From assembly GCF_029892785.1 (NCBI RefSeq), contig NZ_JARXXA010000020.1:1-64000 (forward strand): a stretch of DNA of 64,000 bases, read 5' to 3'. The notes under the pieces were generated by a model, which did no database searches, was not told the origin of the DNA, and saw only the letters and a list, made by a program, of their open reading frames with translations. Positions 1 to 7,736 of the stretch are shown in pieces; the stretch's first letter is position 1; every line of letters starts with the position of its first letter. Made by a program: the position numbers and the translations under genes. Origin of the DNA: Parabacteroides sp. PH5-46 (GTDB lineage: Bacteria > Bacteroidota > Bacteroidia > Bacteroidales > Tannerellaceae).

Positions 1-16
1 GAATAAATACAAACAA

Positions 17-54
17 AAAATTGCCTATATCATTTTACGGATACAGACAATTTT
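17..54 (+). terminator. Imperfect hairpin with flanking A and T runs
   Basis: Bases 17-31 can pair with 40-54 over 15 bp with two mismatches, around an 8-base loop. A-rich sequence precedes it and TTTT ends the right arm. This resembles a bidirectional terminator for a gene left of the window, but that gene is not visible, so the call is tentative. Confidence 0.3.
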
Positions 55-122
55 ATTAAGTGAAAAACTTAAAGCCGCTTTTTAAGGGGTGACTATTTAA
101 TATTAACAGTAAAAGCAAAGCG

Positions 123-683
123 ATGAGTAAAGAAGTAAACAGGGTGAGTATCATATTAGCTCACCCTAATATAAATGAATCAAGGGCAAACAGAGAATTA
201 ATATCCTCTGTCAAAGAAATGGGAAACGTATCGGTATACAACCTGTATGAGGACTTTCAACAATTCTTCGACCCGATCATCTGGAAGCAAATCATGCTGG
301 AGTCATCCGCTTTAGTATTTCAGTTTCCTATCTACTGGATGGGAGCTCCCTATATGCTAAAGAAATGGCAGGAAGAAGTATTCGCCGAGCTATCCCAAAC
401 CCCTATGGTGATAGGCAAACCCTTGCAGATAGTTACTACTGTTGGTAGTTCCGAAAAAACATACCGCAGCGGTGGAAAATACAGGTTTACAATGGATGAA
501 ATCCTCAGACCGTATCAGGTAAGTGCTATTTATGCTGGAATGAAATGGCAAACACCTATCATTATCTATGATATGGGAGCTGAAGAAATAGGCCGCAACC
601 TCAGCGAAGGGGCTATATTATTCAAAGAGAAAATCGAATCATTTACGAATGCATCACAGTTGAACGTTCTTTCCAACTGGTAA
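123..683 (+). CDS. NAD(P)H:quinone oxidoreductase-like flavodoxin-fold protein
   Basis: The 186-residue protein matches the flavodoxin-like NAD(P)H dehydrogenase (quinone) family that includes KefF and MdaB. A flavin-phosphate loop AHPNINES lies at residues 13-20 after the first beta strand. The family motif FPIYW..P.MLK is at about 68-80, and TTVGSSE at 105-111 matches the second flavin-contacting loop. The expected role is cytosolic two-electron reduction of quinones or similar electrophiles using FMN/FAD. There is no signal peptide or membrane segment. The gene stands alone and is convergent with creD; nothing nearby identifies a substrate or a potassium-efflux partner, so the exact reaction is open. 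Confidence 0.8.
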   Translation: MSKEVNRVSIILAHPNINESRANRELISSVKEMGNVSVYNLYEDFQQFFDPIIWKQIMLESSALVFQFPIYWMGAPYMLKKWQEEVFAELSQTPMVIGKPLQIVTTVGSSEKTYRSGGKYRFTMDEILRPYQVSAIYAGMKWQTPIIIYDMGAEEIGRNLSEGAILFKEKIESFTNASQLNVLSNW

Positions 684-740
684 TGACTTCCTTATTTACT
701 CATTAGATAATAAGCCACCTTTCACCGAAAAGTTACAGCT

Positions 741-2072
741 TTATTCTTCTGCTTCGCCGAGTTCTTCTTGTTTATACCAGTTTATTTTTCTGGAGAAATA
801 CATGATGATTCCTAATATAATGAACAGGCCGACACTTCCGATAAGCAGAGCGATATCTTCCAGTTGTAAAACAACATACAAGAATACATATAATAGGATA
901 AGGACAAAGGCAAGTGTAGCTGATTGAGCTTTATTTTTAAAGATACTATGCGCATATGTAGTTATCAGCCCGATTGTAGCAACACTTGCTATCACATAAG
1001 CCAGTCCGAAGTTTAGCTGTTCCGAAATAGACAGCAACAACGTGTAGAATAATATCAAAGCTACACCCACTAAAAAGTATTGTATAGGGTGTATTCTTTT
1101 TCTGGTAAGGATTTCAACAAAGAAAAATACAACAAATGTAAGTGCTATAAACATCAAGGCATACTTGGCCGAGCGCATATTTTGCTGGTAATGGTCTACT
1201 GTGTTGACCAAGTTCACACCAAAGGTAGAATCATAAAAGCCTGCAATATTATTATCTGTCCATGAATCCGGAATACTACGATTGTACCGGAGCACATTCC
1301 ATGTTGCATCAAATCCTTCCGTATCTGTAGTTTCCGGACTAAAATTACCAATATATCCCGGTGCATCCCAAGCTCCTGACACATGTACATTGGTTGTTTT
1401 TCCTAAAGGAATAAAGTTTATGCTTCCGCTGCCATTCAGGTTTAGCTTGCAATGAAAAGCGATTGTTTCTTTGCCAGATTCAAACAAGGAATCGGCCAAA
1501 TCTACCAGAAGTTCTTTCCCCAGATATTCTTCATTATTTCCGCGAGCTTCAGCCTCGTACTGATTATTGTCGAAAGTGAAGTTGATATTATTGGTTATCC
1601 CGCGTAAGTCTGAAACACCCAAACGTACATAGGCCTTATCCCAATGGATTATGCTGTTTTCAATCTGGCGAAAATTCTTTGTGTCAAATTCGCCAGACAG
1701 CTCTATATCACTTTTATATAAAATTGTTTTATAAATACCATAATGCCTTTCCTCCGGGTATAGCTTCGTTTCTATATTCAGTATTTCAGGTGTAACATTA
1801 AGTGTATGATGCTGGTATTCCGTTTTATTATCCGACGTTTTATAAGAGGTCGTATAAGGGATGGATAAAACCGGCGCACAGATTGTTTGAGCATGACTCC
1901 ATTTCGCATTGATCCGCTCAATGGTTTCTACGCTACGATGTTGACGTTCCCAAATCAGGTTCTGAACCATCAGGCTGGGAATCAGCAACACTAAACTCAG
2001 GATTGCAATTATAACAGCTTTCAGTGTAATTGACTGGGAGAATTTCTCCACTTTTTTCATTTTTGTTTCCAT
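741..2072 (-). CDS. creD: CreD family inner-membrane protein
   Basis: This 443-residue protein has the CreD architecture: one N-terminal membrane segment (about residues 17-38), a large extracytoplasmic beta-rich region with the family segment NLIWERQHR..ETI near residues 38-53, and a cluster of five or six membrane helices from about 305 to 430. E. coli CreD is an inner-membrane protein of unknown biochemistry induced by the CreBC two-component system. No creB or creC lies here; instead a small winged-helix regulator is directly upstream, and both promoters carry the same palindrome. Translation may start at METKMKK or four codons later at MKK. Family identity is confident, biochemical role is not. 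Confidence 0.88.
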   Translation of the reverse strand: METKMKKVEKFSQSITLKAVIIAILSLVLLIPSLMVQNLIWERQHRSVETIERINAKWSHAQTICAPVLSIPYTTSYKTSDNKTEYQHHTLNVTPEILNIETKLYPEERHYGIYKTILYKSDIELSGEFDTKNFRQIENSIIHWDKAYVRLGVSDLRGITNNINFTFDNNQYEAEARGNNEEYLGKELLVDLADSLFESGKETIAFHCKLNLNGSGSINFIPLGKTTNVHVSGAWDAPGYIGNFSPETTDTEGFDATWNVLRYNRSIPDSWTDNNIAGFYDSTFGVNLVNTVDHYQQNMRSAKYALMFIALTFVVFFFVEILTRKRIHPIQYFLVGVALILFYTLLLSISEQLNFGLAYVIASVATIGLITTYAHSIFKNKAQSATLAFVLILLYVFLYVVLQLEDIALLIGSVGLFIILGIIMYFSRKINWYKQEELGEAEE

Positions 2073-2098
2073 AAATCAGTAGTATTAATCAATATATA

Positions 2099-2122
2099 AA
2101 AGTACTTTGTTTTTCAAAGTTA
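2099..2122 (-). promoter_or_regulatory. creD promoter (-7) and AAAGTACTTT operator
   Basis: On the minus strand TAACTTTG (2115-2122) fits the Bacteroidetes -7 box TAnnTTTG. Six bases downstream is the perfect palindrome AAAGTACTTT (2099-2108). The same box, spacing and palindrome occur before the 203-residue membrane gene (3046-3069), so both are probably bound by the intervening winged-helix regulator. Confidence 0.65.
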
Positions 2123-2138
2123 TTAAGCGAAAAAAAAA

Positions 2139-2429
2139 TCATTTCAGCAAAGCTTCCAAAGCATCCAGATGCTCTTGGAATCGGTTCCTCCCTTCTTCAG
2201 TAACAGCATATTGGGTATTAGGCTTACGTCCTACAAATTGTTTATGTGATTGGATATAGCCAATACTTTCCAAGGCTTTCAAGTGGCTTGCCAAATTACC
2301 ATCTGTCAATTCCATCAATTGCTTCATGGTATTGAAGTCAGCCGAATCGTTGACAGAGAGGATCGACATAATTCCTAATCTGATACGACTGTCAAAAGCT
2401 TTATTTAATTTGGCTATAATGTTAGTCAT
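2139..2429 (-). CDS. Winged-helix transcriptional regulator of the CreD module
   Basis: This 96-residue protein is almost entirely one winged-helix domain of the ArsR/MarR-like type found in many small Bacteroidetes regulators. A recognition-helix segment LTDGNLASHLKALE lies at about residues 41-54, followed by the wing with GRKPNTQYAVTEEGR. It has no obvious metal-binding cysteines or sensor domain. It overlaps the preceding membrane-protein gene by 8 bases and precedes creD, so the three genes form one module. The shared AAAGTACTTT palindrome just downstream of both -7 boxes suggests it represses its own operon and creD. The DNA-binding assignment is strong; the inducing signal is unknown. 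Confidence 0.85.
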   Translation of the reverse strand: MTNIIAKLNKAFDSRIRLGIMSILSVNDSADFNTMKQLMELTDGNLASHLKALESIGYIQSHKQFVGRKPNTQYAVTEEGRNRFQEHLDALEALLK

Positions 2430-3033
2430 GTTTCTTCAGATCATATTTCCTATACATCACAAAACCATATATAATATGGCATAACCCGAACCCAATCGTC
2501 CAAAACAACAGTCCGTTACGTTCAAAAACAGCAGCTGCAATACCTAATACAATCTCGGTTAAGCCTAAATAATGCACTTCTTCAAATGTAAATTTAGAAG
2601 CATTAATCAAAGCAATCCCATAAAAGATAAGCGTACCTGCAATCACCATCCGGATATCACCCTTCATCAACAAAATCAGACAGAAAACCCCTCCGGCTAT
2701 CAAAGGAATACCTAAATTATATATCGTGCGGTAAGATATCTTGCTAAACAAACTTTGATTGTTCTTTCTCGCCTTATGCCAGGAGAAGTAAAGCCCAAAG
2801 CTTATCGAAAAGAATAAAACAACCAGCGCATCCGCCAATAAGATCATCAGCTCCTGCATACGGTTATAATCAGTCATGGAAGGATCGCGCAGCAAATAAA
2901 AATAGGCAAAGGCCGCTCCTGCTATAGCTGTTATTCCTGCCAAAATCCCCGACAGCCCGCTCAGGGAAATAAACTTGGATGACTTCTCCATCATCTCCCG
3001 TATGGCTTTTATATCTTCTAATTGCTTATTCAT
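2422..3033 (-). CDS. Six-helix membrane protein of the CreD module
   Basis: I do not recognise a named family. The 203-residue protein has a short charged N-terminus (MNKQLEDIKAIREMMEKSS) and about six hydrophobic segments: roughly residues 22-48, 63-86, 105-122, 128-145, 155-170 and 172-193. There are no clear catalytic motifs. It is the first gene after a good promoter and overlaps the winged-helix regulator by 8 bases. It could be the sensor or target that the regulator responds to, but that is inferred only from gene order. Confidence 0.75.
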   Translation of the reverse strand: MNKQLEDIKAIREMMEKSSKFISLSGLSGILAGITAIAGAAFAYFYLLRDPSMTDYNRMQELMILLADALVVLFFSISFGLYFSWHKARKNNQSLFSKISYRTIYNLGIPLIAGGVFCLILLMKGDIRMVIAGTLIFYGIALINASKFTFEEVHYLGLTEIVLGIAAAVFERNGLLFWTIGFGLCHIIYGFVMYRKYDLKKHD

Positions 3034-3045
3034 ATCAACATAATA

Positions 3046-3092
3046 AAAGTACTTTGAATTGCAAAGTTAGTATTGATTTTCATCTTTCCAAA
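3046..3092 (-). promoter_or_regulatory. Promoter and AAAGTACTTT operator of the regulator operon
   Basis: On the minus strand TTTGG (3088-3092) and TAACTTTG (3062-3069) match the Bacteroidetes -33 and -7 elements with 18 bases between them. The palindrome AAAGTACTTT (3046-3055) begins six bases after the -7 box, the same geometry as at creD. Confidence 0.7.
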
Positions 3093-3113
3093 TAATCACT
3101 ATTATTTTATTGC

Positions 3114-3155
3114 AAAAAAAATGGTTATAATCCGCAAAGAGCAGATTATAACCAT
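3114..3155 (-). terminator. Intrinsic terminator downstream of fba
   Basis: A perfect 12-bp inverted repeat (3121-3132 with 3144-3155) encloses an 11-base loop. On the minus strand it is followed by a run of eight T (3114-3121). It lies 60 bases beyond the aldolase stop codon and reads correctly for that gene. Confidence 0.85.
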
Positions 3156-3214
3156 TCGAGATTTTTTTAAAGGTTGTCTATAAACAAATAAACTTATGCC
3201 ATTATAAGAAAAGT

Positions 3215-4210
3215 TTATAGTTTATTAGCTGATCCAAGCACTTCTTCAATTTTATGCTTGTATAGTTTCTTAGCATTATCACGAGCCGGGCCTAAGTATT
3301 TACGTGGGTCGAACTCTCCTGGTTTAGTAGCAAATACTTCACGGATAGCAGCAGTCATTGCCAAACGGCTATCAGAGTCGATATTTATCTTACATACGGC
3401 AGATCCGGCAGCTCTACGCAATTGTGATTCAGGAATACCGATAGCATCTTTCAATGCACCACCATATTTATTAATGGTTTCCACCTCTTCTTGCGGAACA
3501 GAAGAAGCTCCGTGCAATACGATAGGGAATCCAGGTATTCTTTTTTCTATTTCTTCCAGAATATCGAAGCGCAATGGAGGAGGCACTAAATGACCTTCTG
3601 CATCACGTGTACACTGTTCCGGAGTAAATTTGTTAGCTCCATGAGATGTACCAATAGAAATAGCCAATGAATCGCAACCTGTCTTTGTTACAAAATCCAC
3701 TACATCGTCTGGTTCTGTATAAGTATGATGATCTGAGCTAACTTCGTCTTCTACACCGGCCAACACACCTAGTTCACCTTCTACAGTTACATCATACTGA
3801 TGAGCATATTCAACTACTTTCTTTGTCAATGCAACATTTTCATCATAAGACAGATGAGAGCCATCAATCATTACAGAAGAGAAGCCTGAATCGATACAGC
3901 TCTTACACAATTCAAAAGAATCACCATGATCCAAGTGAAGAACGATTTGTGGTTCGGGGCATCCTAATTCTTTGGCATAAGCTACAGCGCCTTCTGCTAA
4001 ATAACGGAGAAGTGTTTGATTGGCATATTTACGGGCACCGCTTGACACCTGAAGGATTACCGGAGATTTTGTTTCTACAGCAGCCTGAACGATAGCCTGC
4101 ATTTGTTCAAGATTATTGAAATTGAACGCAGGGATGGCATATCCACCTTTCATTGCCTTTGCAAACATATCTTTCGTGTTCACCAGGCCTAATTCTTTGT
4201 AACTTACCAT
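3215..4210 (-). CDS. fba: Class II fructose-1,6-bisphosphate aldolase
   Basis: The 331-residue enzyme interconverts fructose 1,6-bisphosphate with dihydroxyacetone phosphate and glyceraldehyde 3-phosphate in glycolysis and gluconeogenesis. Class II zinc-enzyme motifs are present: HLDHGD at 92-97 (catalytic Asp94, zinc-ligand His95), VEGELG at 143-148, GTSHGANK with His190, and a later VLHGASS phosphate/zinc loop. Length and the N-terminus (AIPAFNFNN at about 25-33) agree with Bacteroidetes aldolases. It is transcribed alone, divergent from rpmE, with its own promoter and a strong terminator. Confidence 0.96.
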   Translation of the reverse strand: MVSYKELGLVNTKDMFAKAMKGGYAIPAFNFNNLEQMQAIVQAAVETKSPVILQVSSGARKYANQTLLRYLAEGAVAYAKELGCPEPQIVLHLDHGDSFELCKSCIDSGFSSVMIDGSHLSYDENVALTKKVVEYAHQYDVTVEGELGVLAGVEDEVSSDHHTYTEPDDVVDFVTKTGCDSLAISIGTSHGANKFTPEQCTRDAEGHLVPPPLRFDILEEIEKRIPGFPIVLHGASSVPQEEVETINKYGGALKDAIGIPESQLRRAAGSAVCKINIDSDSRLAMTAAIREVFATKPGEFDPRKYLGPARDNAKKLYKHKIEEVLGSANKL

Positions 4211-4250
4211 TGTTTAGTTGATGTTATTACGTTAATAATTAAAATCTGCA

Positions 4251-4258
4251 CAAAGATA
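4251..4258 (-). promoter_or_regulatory. fba promoter, -7 box
   Basis: TATCTTTG on the minus strand matches TAnnTTTG, 40 bases before the aldolase start codon. T-rich TTTG-containing sequence lies upstream at 4274-4277, though its spacing is shorter than usual. Confidence 0.6.
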
Positions 4259-4341
4259 GCAACAAACCAAAAACAAATATGCTTTTAAGCATATAAATTT
4301 AAGCTAAAAGTAGTTGTGAATAAAAAAATAATTTCAATTCC

Positions 4342-4372
4342 TTTGTTTGTTCAACTCTATTCCATACCTTTG
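4342..4372 (+). promoter_or_regulatory. rpmE promoter with a ~95-nt leader
   Basis: TTTG at 4342-4345 and TACCTTTG at 4365-4372 are separated by 19 bp, a full match to the Bacteroidetes promoter. Transcription would begin near 4380, leaving about 95 untranslated bases before rpmE. The leader holds a repeated ATTGATAG (4407-4414, 4434-4441), the second inside the palindrome GCTATTGATAGC. Confidence 0.75.
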
Positions 4373-4475
4373 CAAGCCAATTAAATTTACCGGTTACCAG
4401 ACATATATTGATAGACAAGAGTGACAGCAGGCTATTGATAGCGGGATTGAAATTAATAATAATAAATAAATAGCA

Positions 4476-4730
4476 ATGAAAAAAGGTATTCATTCTGATA
4501 ACTATCGTCCGGTTGTGTTCAAAGACATGTCCAACGAAGACGTATTTATCACACGTTCAACTATCAACTCAAAAGAAACAATCGAACTTGATGGTGTAAC
4601 TTATCCATTAGTAAAGGTGGAAATCTCAAACACATCTCACCCGTTCTACACAGGTAAATCTAAACTGGTAGATACAGCCGGACGTGTTGATAAGTTCATG
4701 AGCCGTTACGGAAACCGTAATAAGAAATAA
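4476..4730 (+). CDS. rpmE2: 50S ribosomal protein L31, type B
   Basis: The 84-residue protein begins [17 protein letters not shown] and ends with [11 protein letters not shown], both typical of type B L31. It lacks the CxxC zinc-ribbon cysteines of the zinc-binding form, as type B proteins do. It belongs to the large ribosomal subunit at the intersubunit bridge. The gene has its own promoter, a long leader and a strong terminator, so it is monocistronic. The leader could allow autogenous control as known for other L31 genes, but no specific family structure is recognised. Confidence 0.96.
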   Translation: MKKGIHSDNYRPVVFKDMSNEDVFITRSTINSKETIELDGVTYPLVKVEISNTSHPFYTGKSKLVDTAGRVDKFMSRYGNRNKK

Positions 4731-4761
4731 ATTTTATTTATTTCAATTGATAATGAGACAT

Positions 4762-4796
4762 AAAAGCCTCGGATATAAAATCCGGGGCTTTTTTAT
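4762..4796 (+). terminator. Intrinsic terminator after rpmE
   Basis: A 12-bp stem (4762-4773 with 4781-4792, one G-U pair) closes a 7-base loop and ends in a T run, 31 bases after the L31 stop codon. Confidence 0.92.
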
Positions 4797-4811
4797 TTAA
4801 AGGAGATATTA

Positions 4812-4819
4812 TACCTTTG
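4812..4819 (+). promoter_or_regulatory. Promoter -7 box of the hexosamine kinase gene
   Basis: TACCTTTG matches TAnnTTTG, 66 bases before the start codon. The -33 region would fall in the T run of the rpmE terminator and is not distinct. Confidence 0.55.
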
Positions 4820-4885
4820 CATATGTAACCAAATTGATAATGAAGACTAAACGACATTTTCAATTTTCAAATAAAAAAGAATGCC

Positions 4886-5983
4886 ATGGCAAAAACTAAA
4901 GACAAATTATTACAAATCCTGGATCAATTTCAATTACAAGACAAAGTTGTATCTGTAGAACCGTTTGGAAACGGACACATCAACGACACATTAAAAGTTA
5001 CAACCGACAAAGGGGAAGCCAAATACATCCTGCAACGGATCAATCATCATATTTTCACAAATGTTGATATGCTGCAGAACAACATCCATGTTGTTACTTC
5101 ACATATCCGTAAGAAGCTGGAAGAGCAAGGCGAAAAAGATATCGACCGGAAGGTGTTAACGTTTCTACCGACAAAAGAGGGTAAGAATTATTATTTCGAC
5201 GGAGACAGCTATTGGCGGGTATGCCTTTTCATTCCCCGCAGCAAAAGCTATGAAGAAGTAAATACTGAATTATCGTATGAGGCCGGAAAAGCATTCGGAA
5301 ACTTCCAGTCTATGCTAGCTGATATTCCGGAAGGAAAACTGGGGGAAACTATTCCTAACTTTCACAATATGGAGTTCAGGCTGCAACAGTTCCACGAGGC
5401 AGTTGAAGCAAATGCAGCAGGACGCTTAGAGGAAGTAAAAGAACTTGTAGACGAAATAGAGAAAAGAGCTGATGCCTTCTGCATACAAGAACAACTATAC
5501 CGTGATGGCAAACTAAAGAAACGGATCAATCACTGCGATACAAAAGTAAACAACGTGATGTTTGACGAAGACGGAAAAGTACTTTGTGTAATCGACCTGG
5601 ACACGGTAATGCCGGGCTTTGTTCTGTCCGACATCGGCGACTTTATCCGTACGGGAGCCAATACCGGAGCCGAAGACGATGAAAACCTCGACAAGGTAGG
5701 CGTAAACATGGAGATATTCAAAGCGTATACGCGAGGCTATATGGAAACGGCTCAATCGTTCCTGACTCCACAAGAAATAAGTATGCTTCCATATGGCGGG
5801 CGCTTGTTGACATACATGCAAACCGTACGTTTCCTTACGGATTACATCAATGGTGACACCTATTACAAAATACACCATCCAATGCATAACCTGCAACGTA
5901 CCAAGGCACAGTTCAAACTCCTCCGGAGCCTCGAAGAACATGCCGAAGAAATGGATAATTTCATGAAATCATACATAAAGTAA
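4886..5983 (+). CDS. N-acetylhexosamine 1-kinase-like phosphotransferase (APH fold)
   Basis: The 365-residue protein has the aminoglycoside-phosphotransferase fold and resembles Bifidobacterium NahK along its length. Shared features include EPFGNGHIN near the N-terminus (about 25-33), YILQRIN at about 45-51, RVCLFI, the catalytic-loop HCDTKVNN with Asp218, and the metal-binding IDLDTVMPG about twenty residues later. NahK phosphorylates GlcNAc or GalNAc at C1 to salvage host-glycan sugars. Lacto-N-biose phosphorylase and uridylyltransferase partners are not adjacent, so the substrate is inferred from the family. It sits alone after rpmE and has its own -7 box. An ATG five bases upstream is in another frame. 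Confidence 0.78.
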   Translation: MAKTKDKLLQILDQFQLQDKVVSVEPFGNGHINDTLKVTTDKGEAKYILQRINHHIFTNVDMLQNNIHVVTSHIRKKLEEQGEKDIDRKVLTFLPTKEGKNYYFDGDSYWRVCLFIPRSKSYEEVNTELSYEAGKAFGNFQSMLADIPEGKLGETIPNFHNMEFRLQQFHEAVEANAAGRLEEVKELVDEIEKRADAFCIQEQLYRDGKLKKRINHCDTKVNNVMFDEDGKVLCVIDLDTVMPGFVLSDIGDFIRTGANTGAEDDENLDKVGVNMEIFKAYTRGYMETAQSFLTPQEISMLPYGGRLLTYMQTVRFLTDYINGDTYYKIHHPMHNLQRTKAQFKLLRSLEEHAEEMDNFMKSYIK

Positions 5984-5991
5984 AAGACATC

Positions 5992-6063
5992 CTTCACCCT
6001 TCAGCCTCCTTTTAGTATTTCTTTTTAGAAAACCAGTTTATTATAAGCGGCTGAAGGGTGAAG
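5992..6063. repeat. 15-bp perfect inverted repeat, 42-base loop
   Basis: CTTCACCCTTCAGCC at 5992-6006 is exactly repeated in inverse orientation at 6049-6063. It begins nine bases after the kinase stop codon. The long loop and lack of a following T run make a simple terminator unlikely. Confidence 0.75.
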
Positions 6064-6103
6064 TACATTTCTTTTTCAAATAGATAGTTAGCCAGTAAAA
6101 TCA

Positions 6104-6134
6104 GCTCACGAGCGAATTTTATTTACACACGAGT
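6104..6134. repeat. Short palindrome array, 21-bp period
   Basis: GCTCACGAGC (6104-6113) and ACACACGAGT (6125-6134) have centres 21 bp apart with an 11-base AT-rich spacer. In reverse complement, both elements and the spacer align with the array at 44378-44450, so these belong to one dispersed repeat family. Confidence 0.6.
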
Positions 6135-6241
6135 AAAATAATACTCATCACTAACACAATGGTTTAAGCCTTCGCCGGAACCTTTTATCCCCTCTGCTGT
6201 TATATATTAAAGTAGCTTTATTAACATTAATTCGTAGAAAG

Positions 6242-7126
6242 ATGGATAAAAGAGTTTCACATTGGGCGTTCATCGCCATAATTGCATATATTTTCACGGC
6301 TTGTTCCAGTGAGAATGGCGGGATCGACAAAGAAGATCCGTCCGAAAATACAAGTATCACTCCTAATGAGTTAGTTTTAAAATCTTTTAAAAACCAGTAT
6401 ACAAATGCTCAACATATCACATGGGATACAACAGGTGGTTATTATGTTGCAGACTTTGAGATAGAAAACCAGCCTATCGTTGCATGGTTCAGCGAACAAG
6501 GAAAATGTTTTTTGGAGCAAACAAACATCCCTCATAATCAAATAGGGACAAGCGTTTCCAACTCCTTAGCAAACTCCGCATTTTCGGATTGGGAGATCAA
6601 TAAAACCTATACATTAGAGAAGCTGGGCTTTAGTTCGGTTTATATGATAGAAATGGCAAACAGCAGCGAACAGTCTATGCTGTATTTTACCAAACATGGA
6701 GACTTCATAAAGCGAATAGAGAACTCACAAGGTCATATTGAAACTCCAACCATTATACCGGATGCTATCAGCACAATCATTAATCAGCTATTTGACAATC
6801 CCGAGCTGGTAGACATTACAGAAGTAAATAGTGTTATTGATGAAATATCGGTTGGAGTACTTGACAACACCCTATATAAAGTAGCAGCTTTAGACAGTAA
6901 TTACGAATGGATATCAACCTTCTGGCATCTGGCAAAAGAAGCAGTACCTTCAATTGTATGGGAAGGATTCGTTAACTCAGATTACTACATATACAACCTA
7001 CAGGAAATAAAAGCGATGGAAGACAGCCAAAAGATAAATTATATATTCTATGTTGAAGACAGTGAAGAAAAGATGCACATTCTCAGCTTTGATTCATCCG
7101 GTGTCCTTCACTCAGTTCTGTCGTAA
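6242..7126 (+). CDS. PepSY-like putative lipoprotein
   Basis: The 294-residue protein opens with a lipoprotein signal ending IFTAC, so Cys21 is the predicted lipidated residue. The mature part resembles the periplasmic PepSY-like (DUF2874-type) domains common in Bacteroidetes. Two or three repeats each contain F..QY..A..I.WD...GYYVADFE-like segments, for example at about residues 48-75, and Ala-rich patches before ISTI. The function of this family is not established. It has no operon partner, and its last 44 bases overlap the 3' end of the opposite-strand phosphopantetheinyl transferase gene. The 258-base region upstream holds two repeats. Confidence 0.7.
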   Translation: MDKRVSHWAFIAIIAYIFTACSSENGGIDKEDPSENTSITPNELVLKSFKNQYTNAQHITWDTTGGYYVADFEIENQPIVAWFSEQGKCFLEQTNIPHNQIGTSVSNSLANSAFSDWEINKTYTLEKLGFSSVYMIEMANSSEQSMLYFTKHGDFIKRIENSQGHIETPTIIPDAISTIINQLFDNPELVDITEVNSVIDEISVGVLDNTLYKVAALDSNYEWISTFWHLAKEAVPSIVWEGFVNSDYYIYNLQEIKAMEDSQKINYIFYVEDSEEKMHILSFDSSGVLHSVLS

Positions 7127-7736
7127 AAGCCAGTACAAAATCATCAAATACGCGGTAATTCAAGTGATAAGCAGCAGCCTGTTGGGTTCGGGTTTCCGTA
7201 CCTGTCAGGCTGCCTGACGTATTATACGGAAAGGGCAACAAATGAAGATGCCTGATAAAATCCACCTCCTGTTGTCGCATTACTTTAAACAAGGTTTCCT
7301 TGGCACACCAGCAAATAAGCAAATGCTCTATTTCCTGCTTCGCATCAATAAAATCAGACTCCTCTTCACTCAAAAAACGGCTCCGTACATTTAATATACG
7401 TTTCCCGCGATATTCAATATCTATTCCAACAGGCAGACGGGGGGAAAGAAGAACCGCCACATAGTCTTTGGTATGAGAAATACTGATATTCAAATCTTTA
7501 GCAGAAAGACAAGGAGCCCCATCATCATAATAGGCGATAAGACTTTCCTCTCCTAATAATTCCTTAAGCAAGACACGGACAGCCAGCCATTCTCTCTTCC
7601 GATGTTCAAACTGAACACGTTCCAGAAACGGAAGATAATCAGAGGTATTTTCCAGCATGGAAAGCAAATGATCCGAGCTTTCTTCTACTTTCCAGATTCC
7701 CATAAGAGGGGCTGTTTCTTTTAGGTAAAGAGGCAT
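7083..7736 (-). CDS. 4'-phosphopantetheinyl transferase superfamily protein
   Basis: The 217-residue protein carries the Sfp-type signature: ISISHT at 84-89, GIDIE at 104-108 (magnesium-binding acidic residues) and WCAKE at 143-147 followed by LFKVM. Such enzymes transfer phosphopantetheine from CoA to a serine of a carrier protein. Its start codon overlaps the gldD stop by one base, making it last in ssb-gldE-gldD-PPTase. No polyketide or non-ribosomal peptide genes are nearby, so the carrier is unknown; it could serve fatty-acid ACP or another carrier. Its 3' end overlaps the convergent lipoprotein gene by 44 bases. Confidence 0.9.
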   Translation of the reverse strand: MPLYLKETAPLMGIWKVEESSDHLLSMLENTSDYLPFLERVQFEHRKREWLAVRVLLKELLGEESLIAYYDDGAPCLSAKDLNISISHTKDYVAVLLSPRLPVGIDIEYRGKRILNVRSRFLSEEESDFIDAKQEIEHLLICWCAKETLFKVMRQQEVDFIRHLHLLPFPYNTSGSLTGTETRTQQAAAYHLNYRVFDDFVLAFTTELSEGHRMNQS

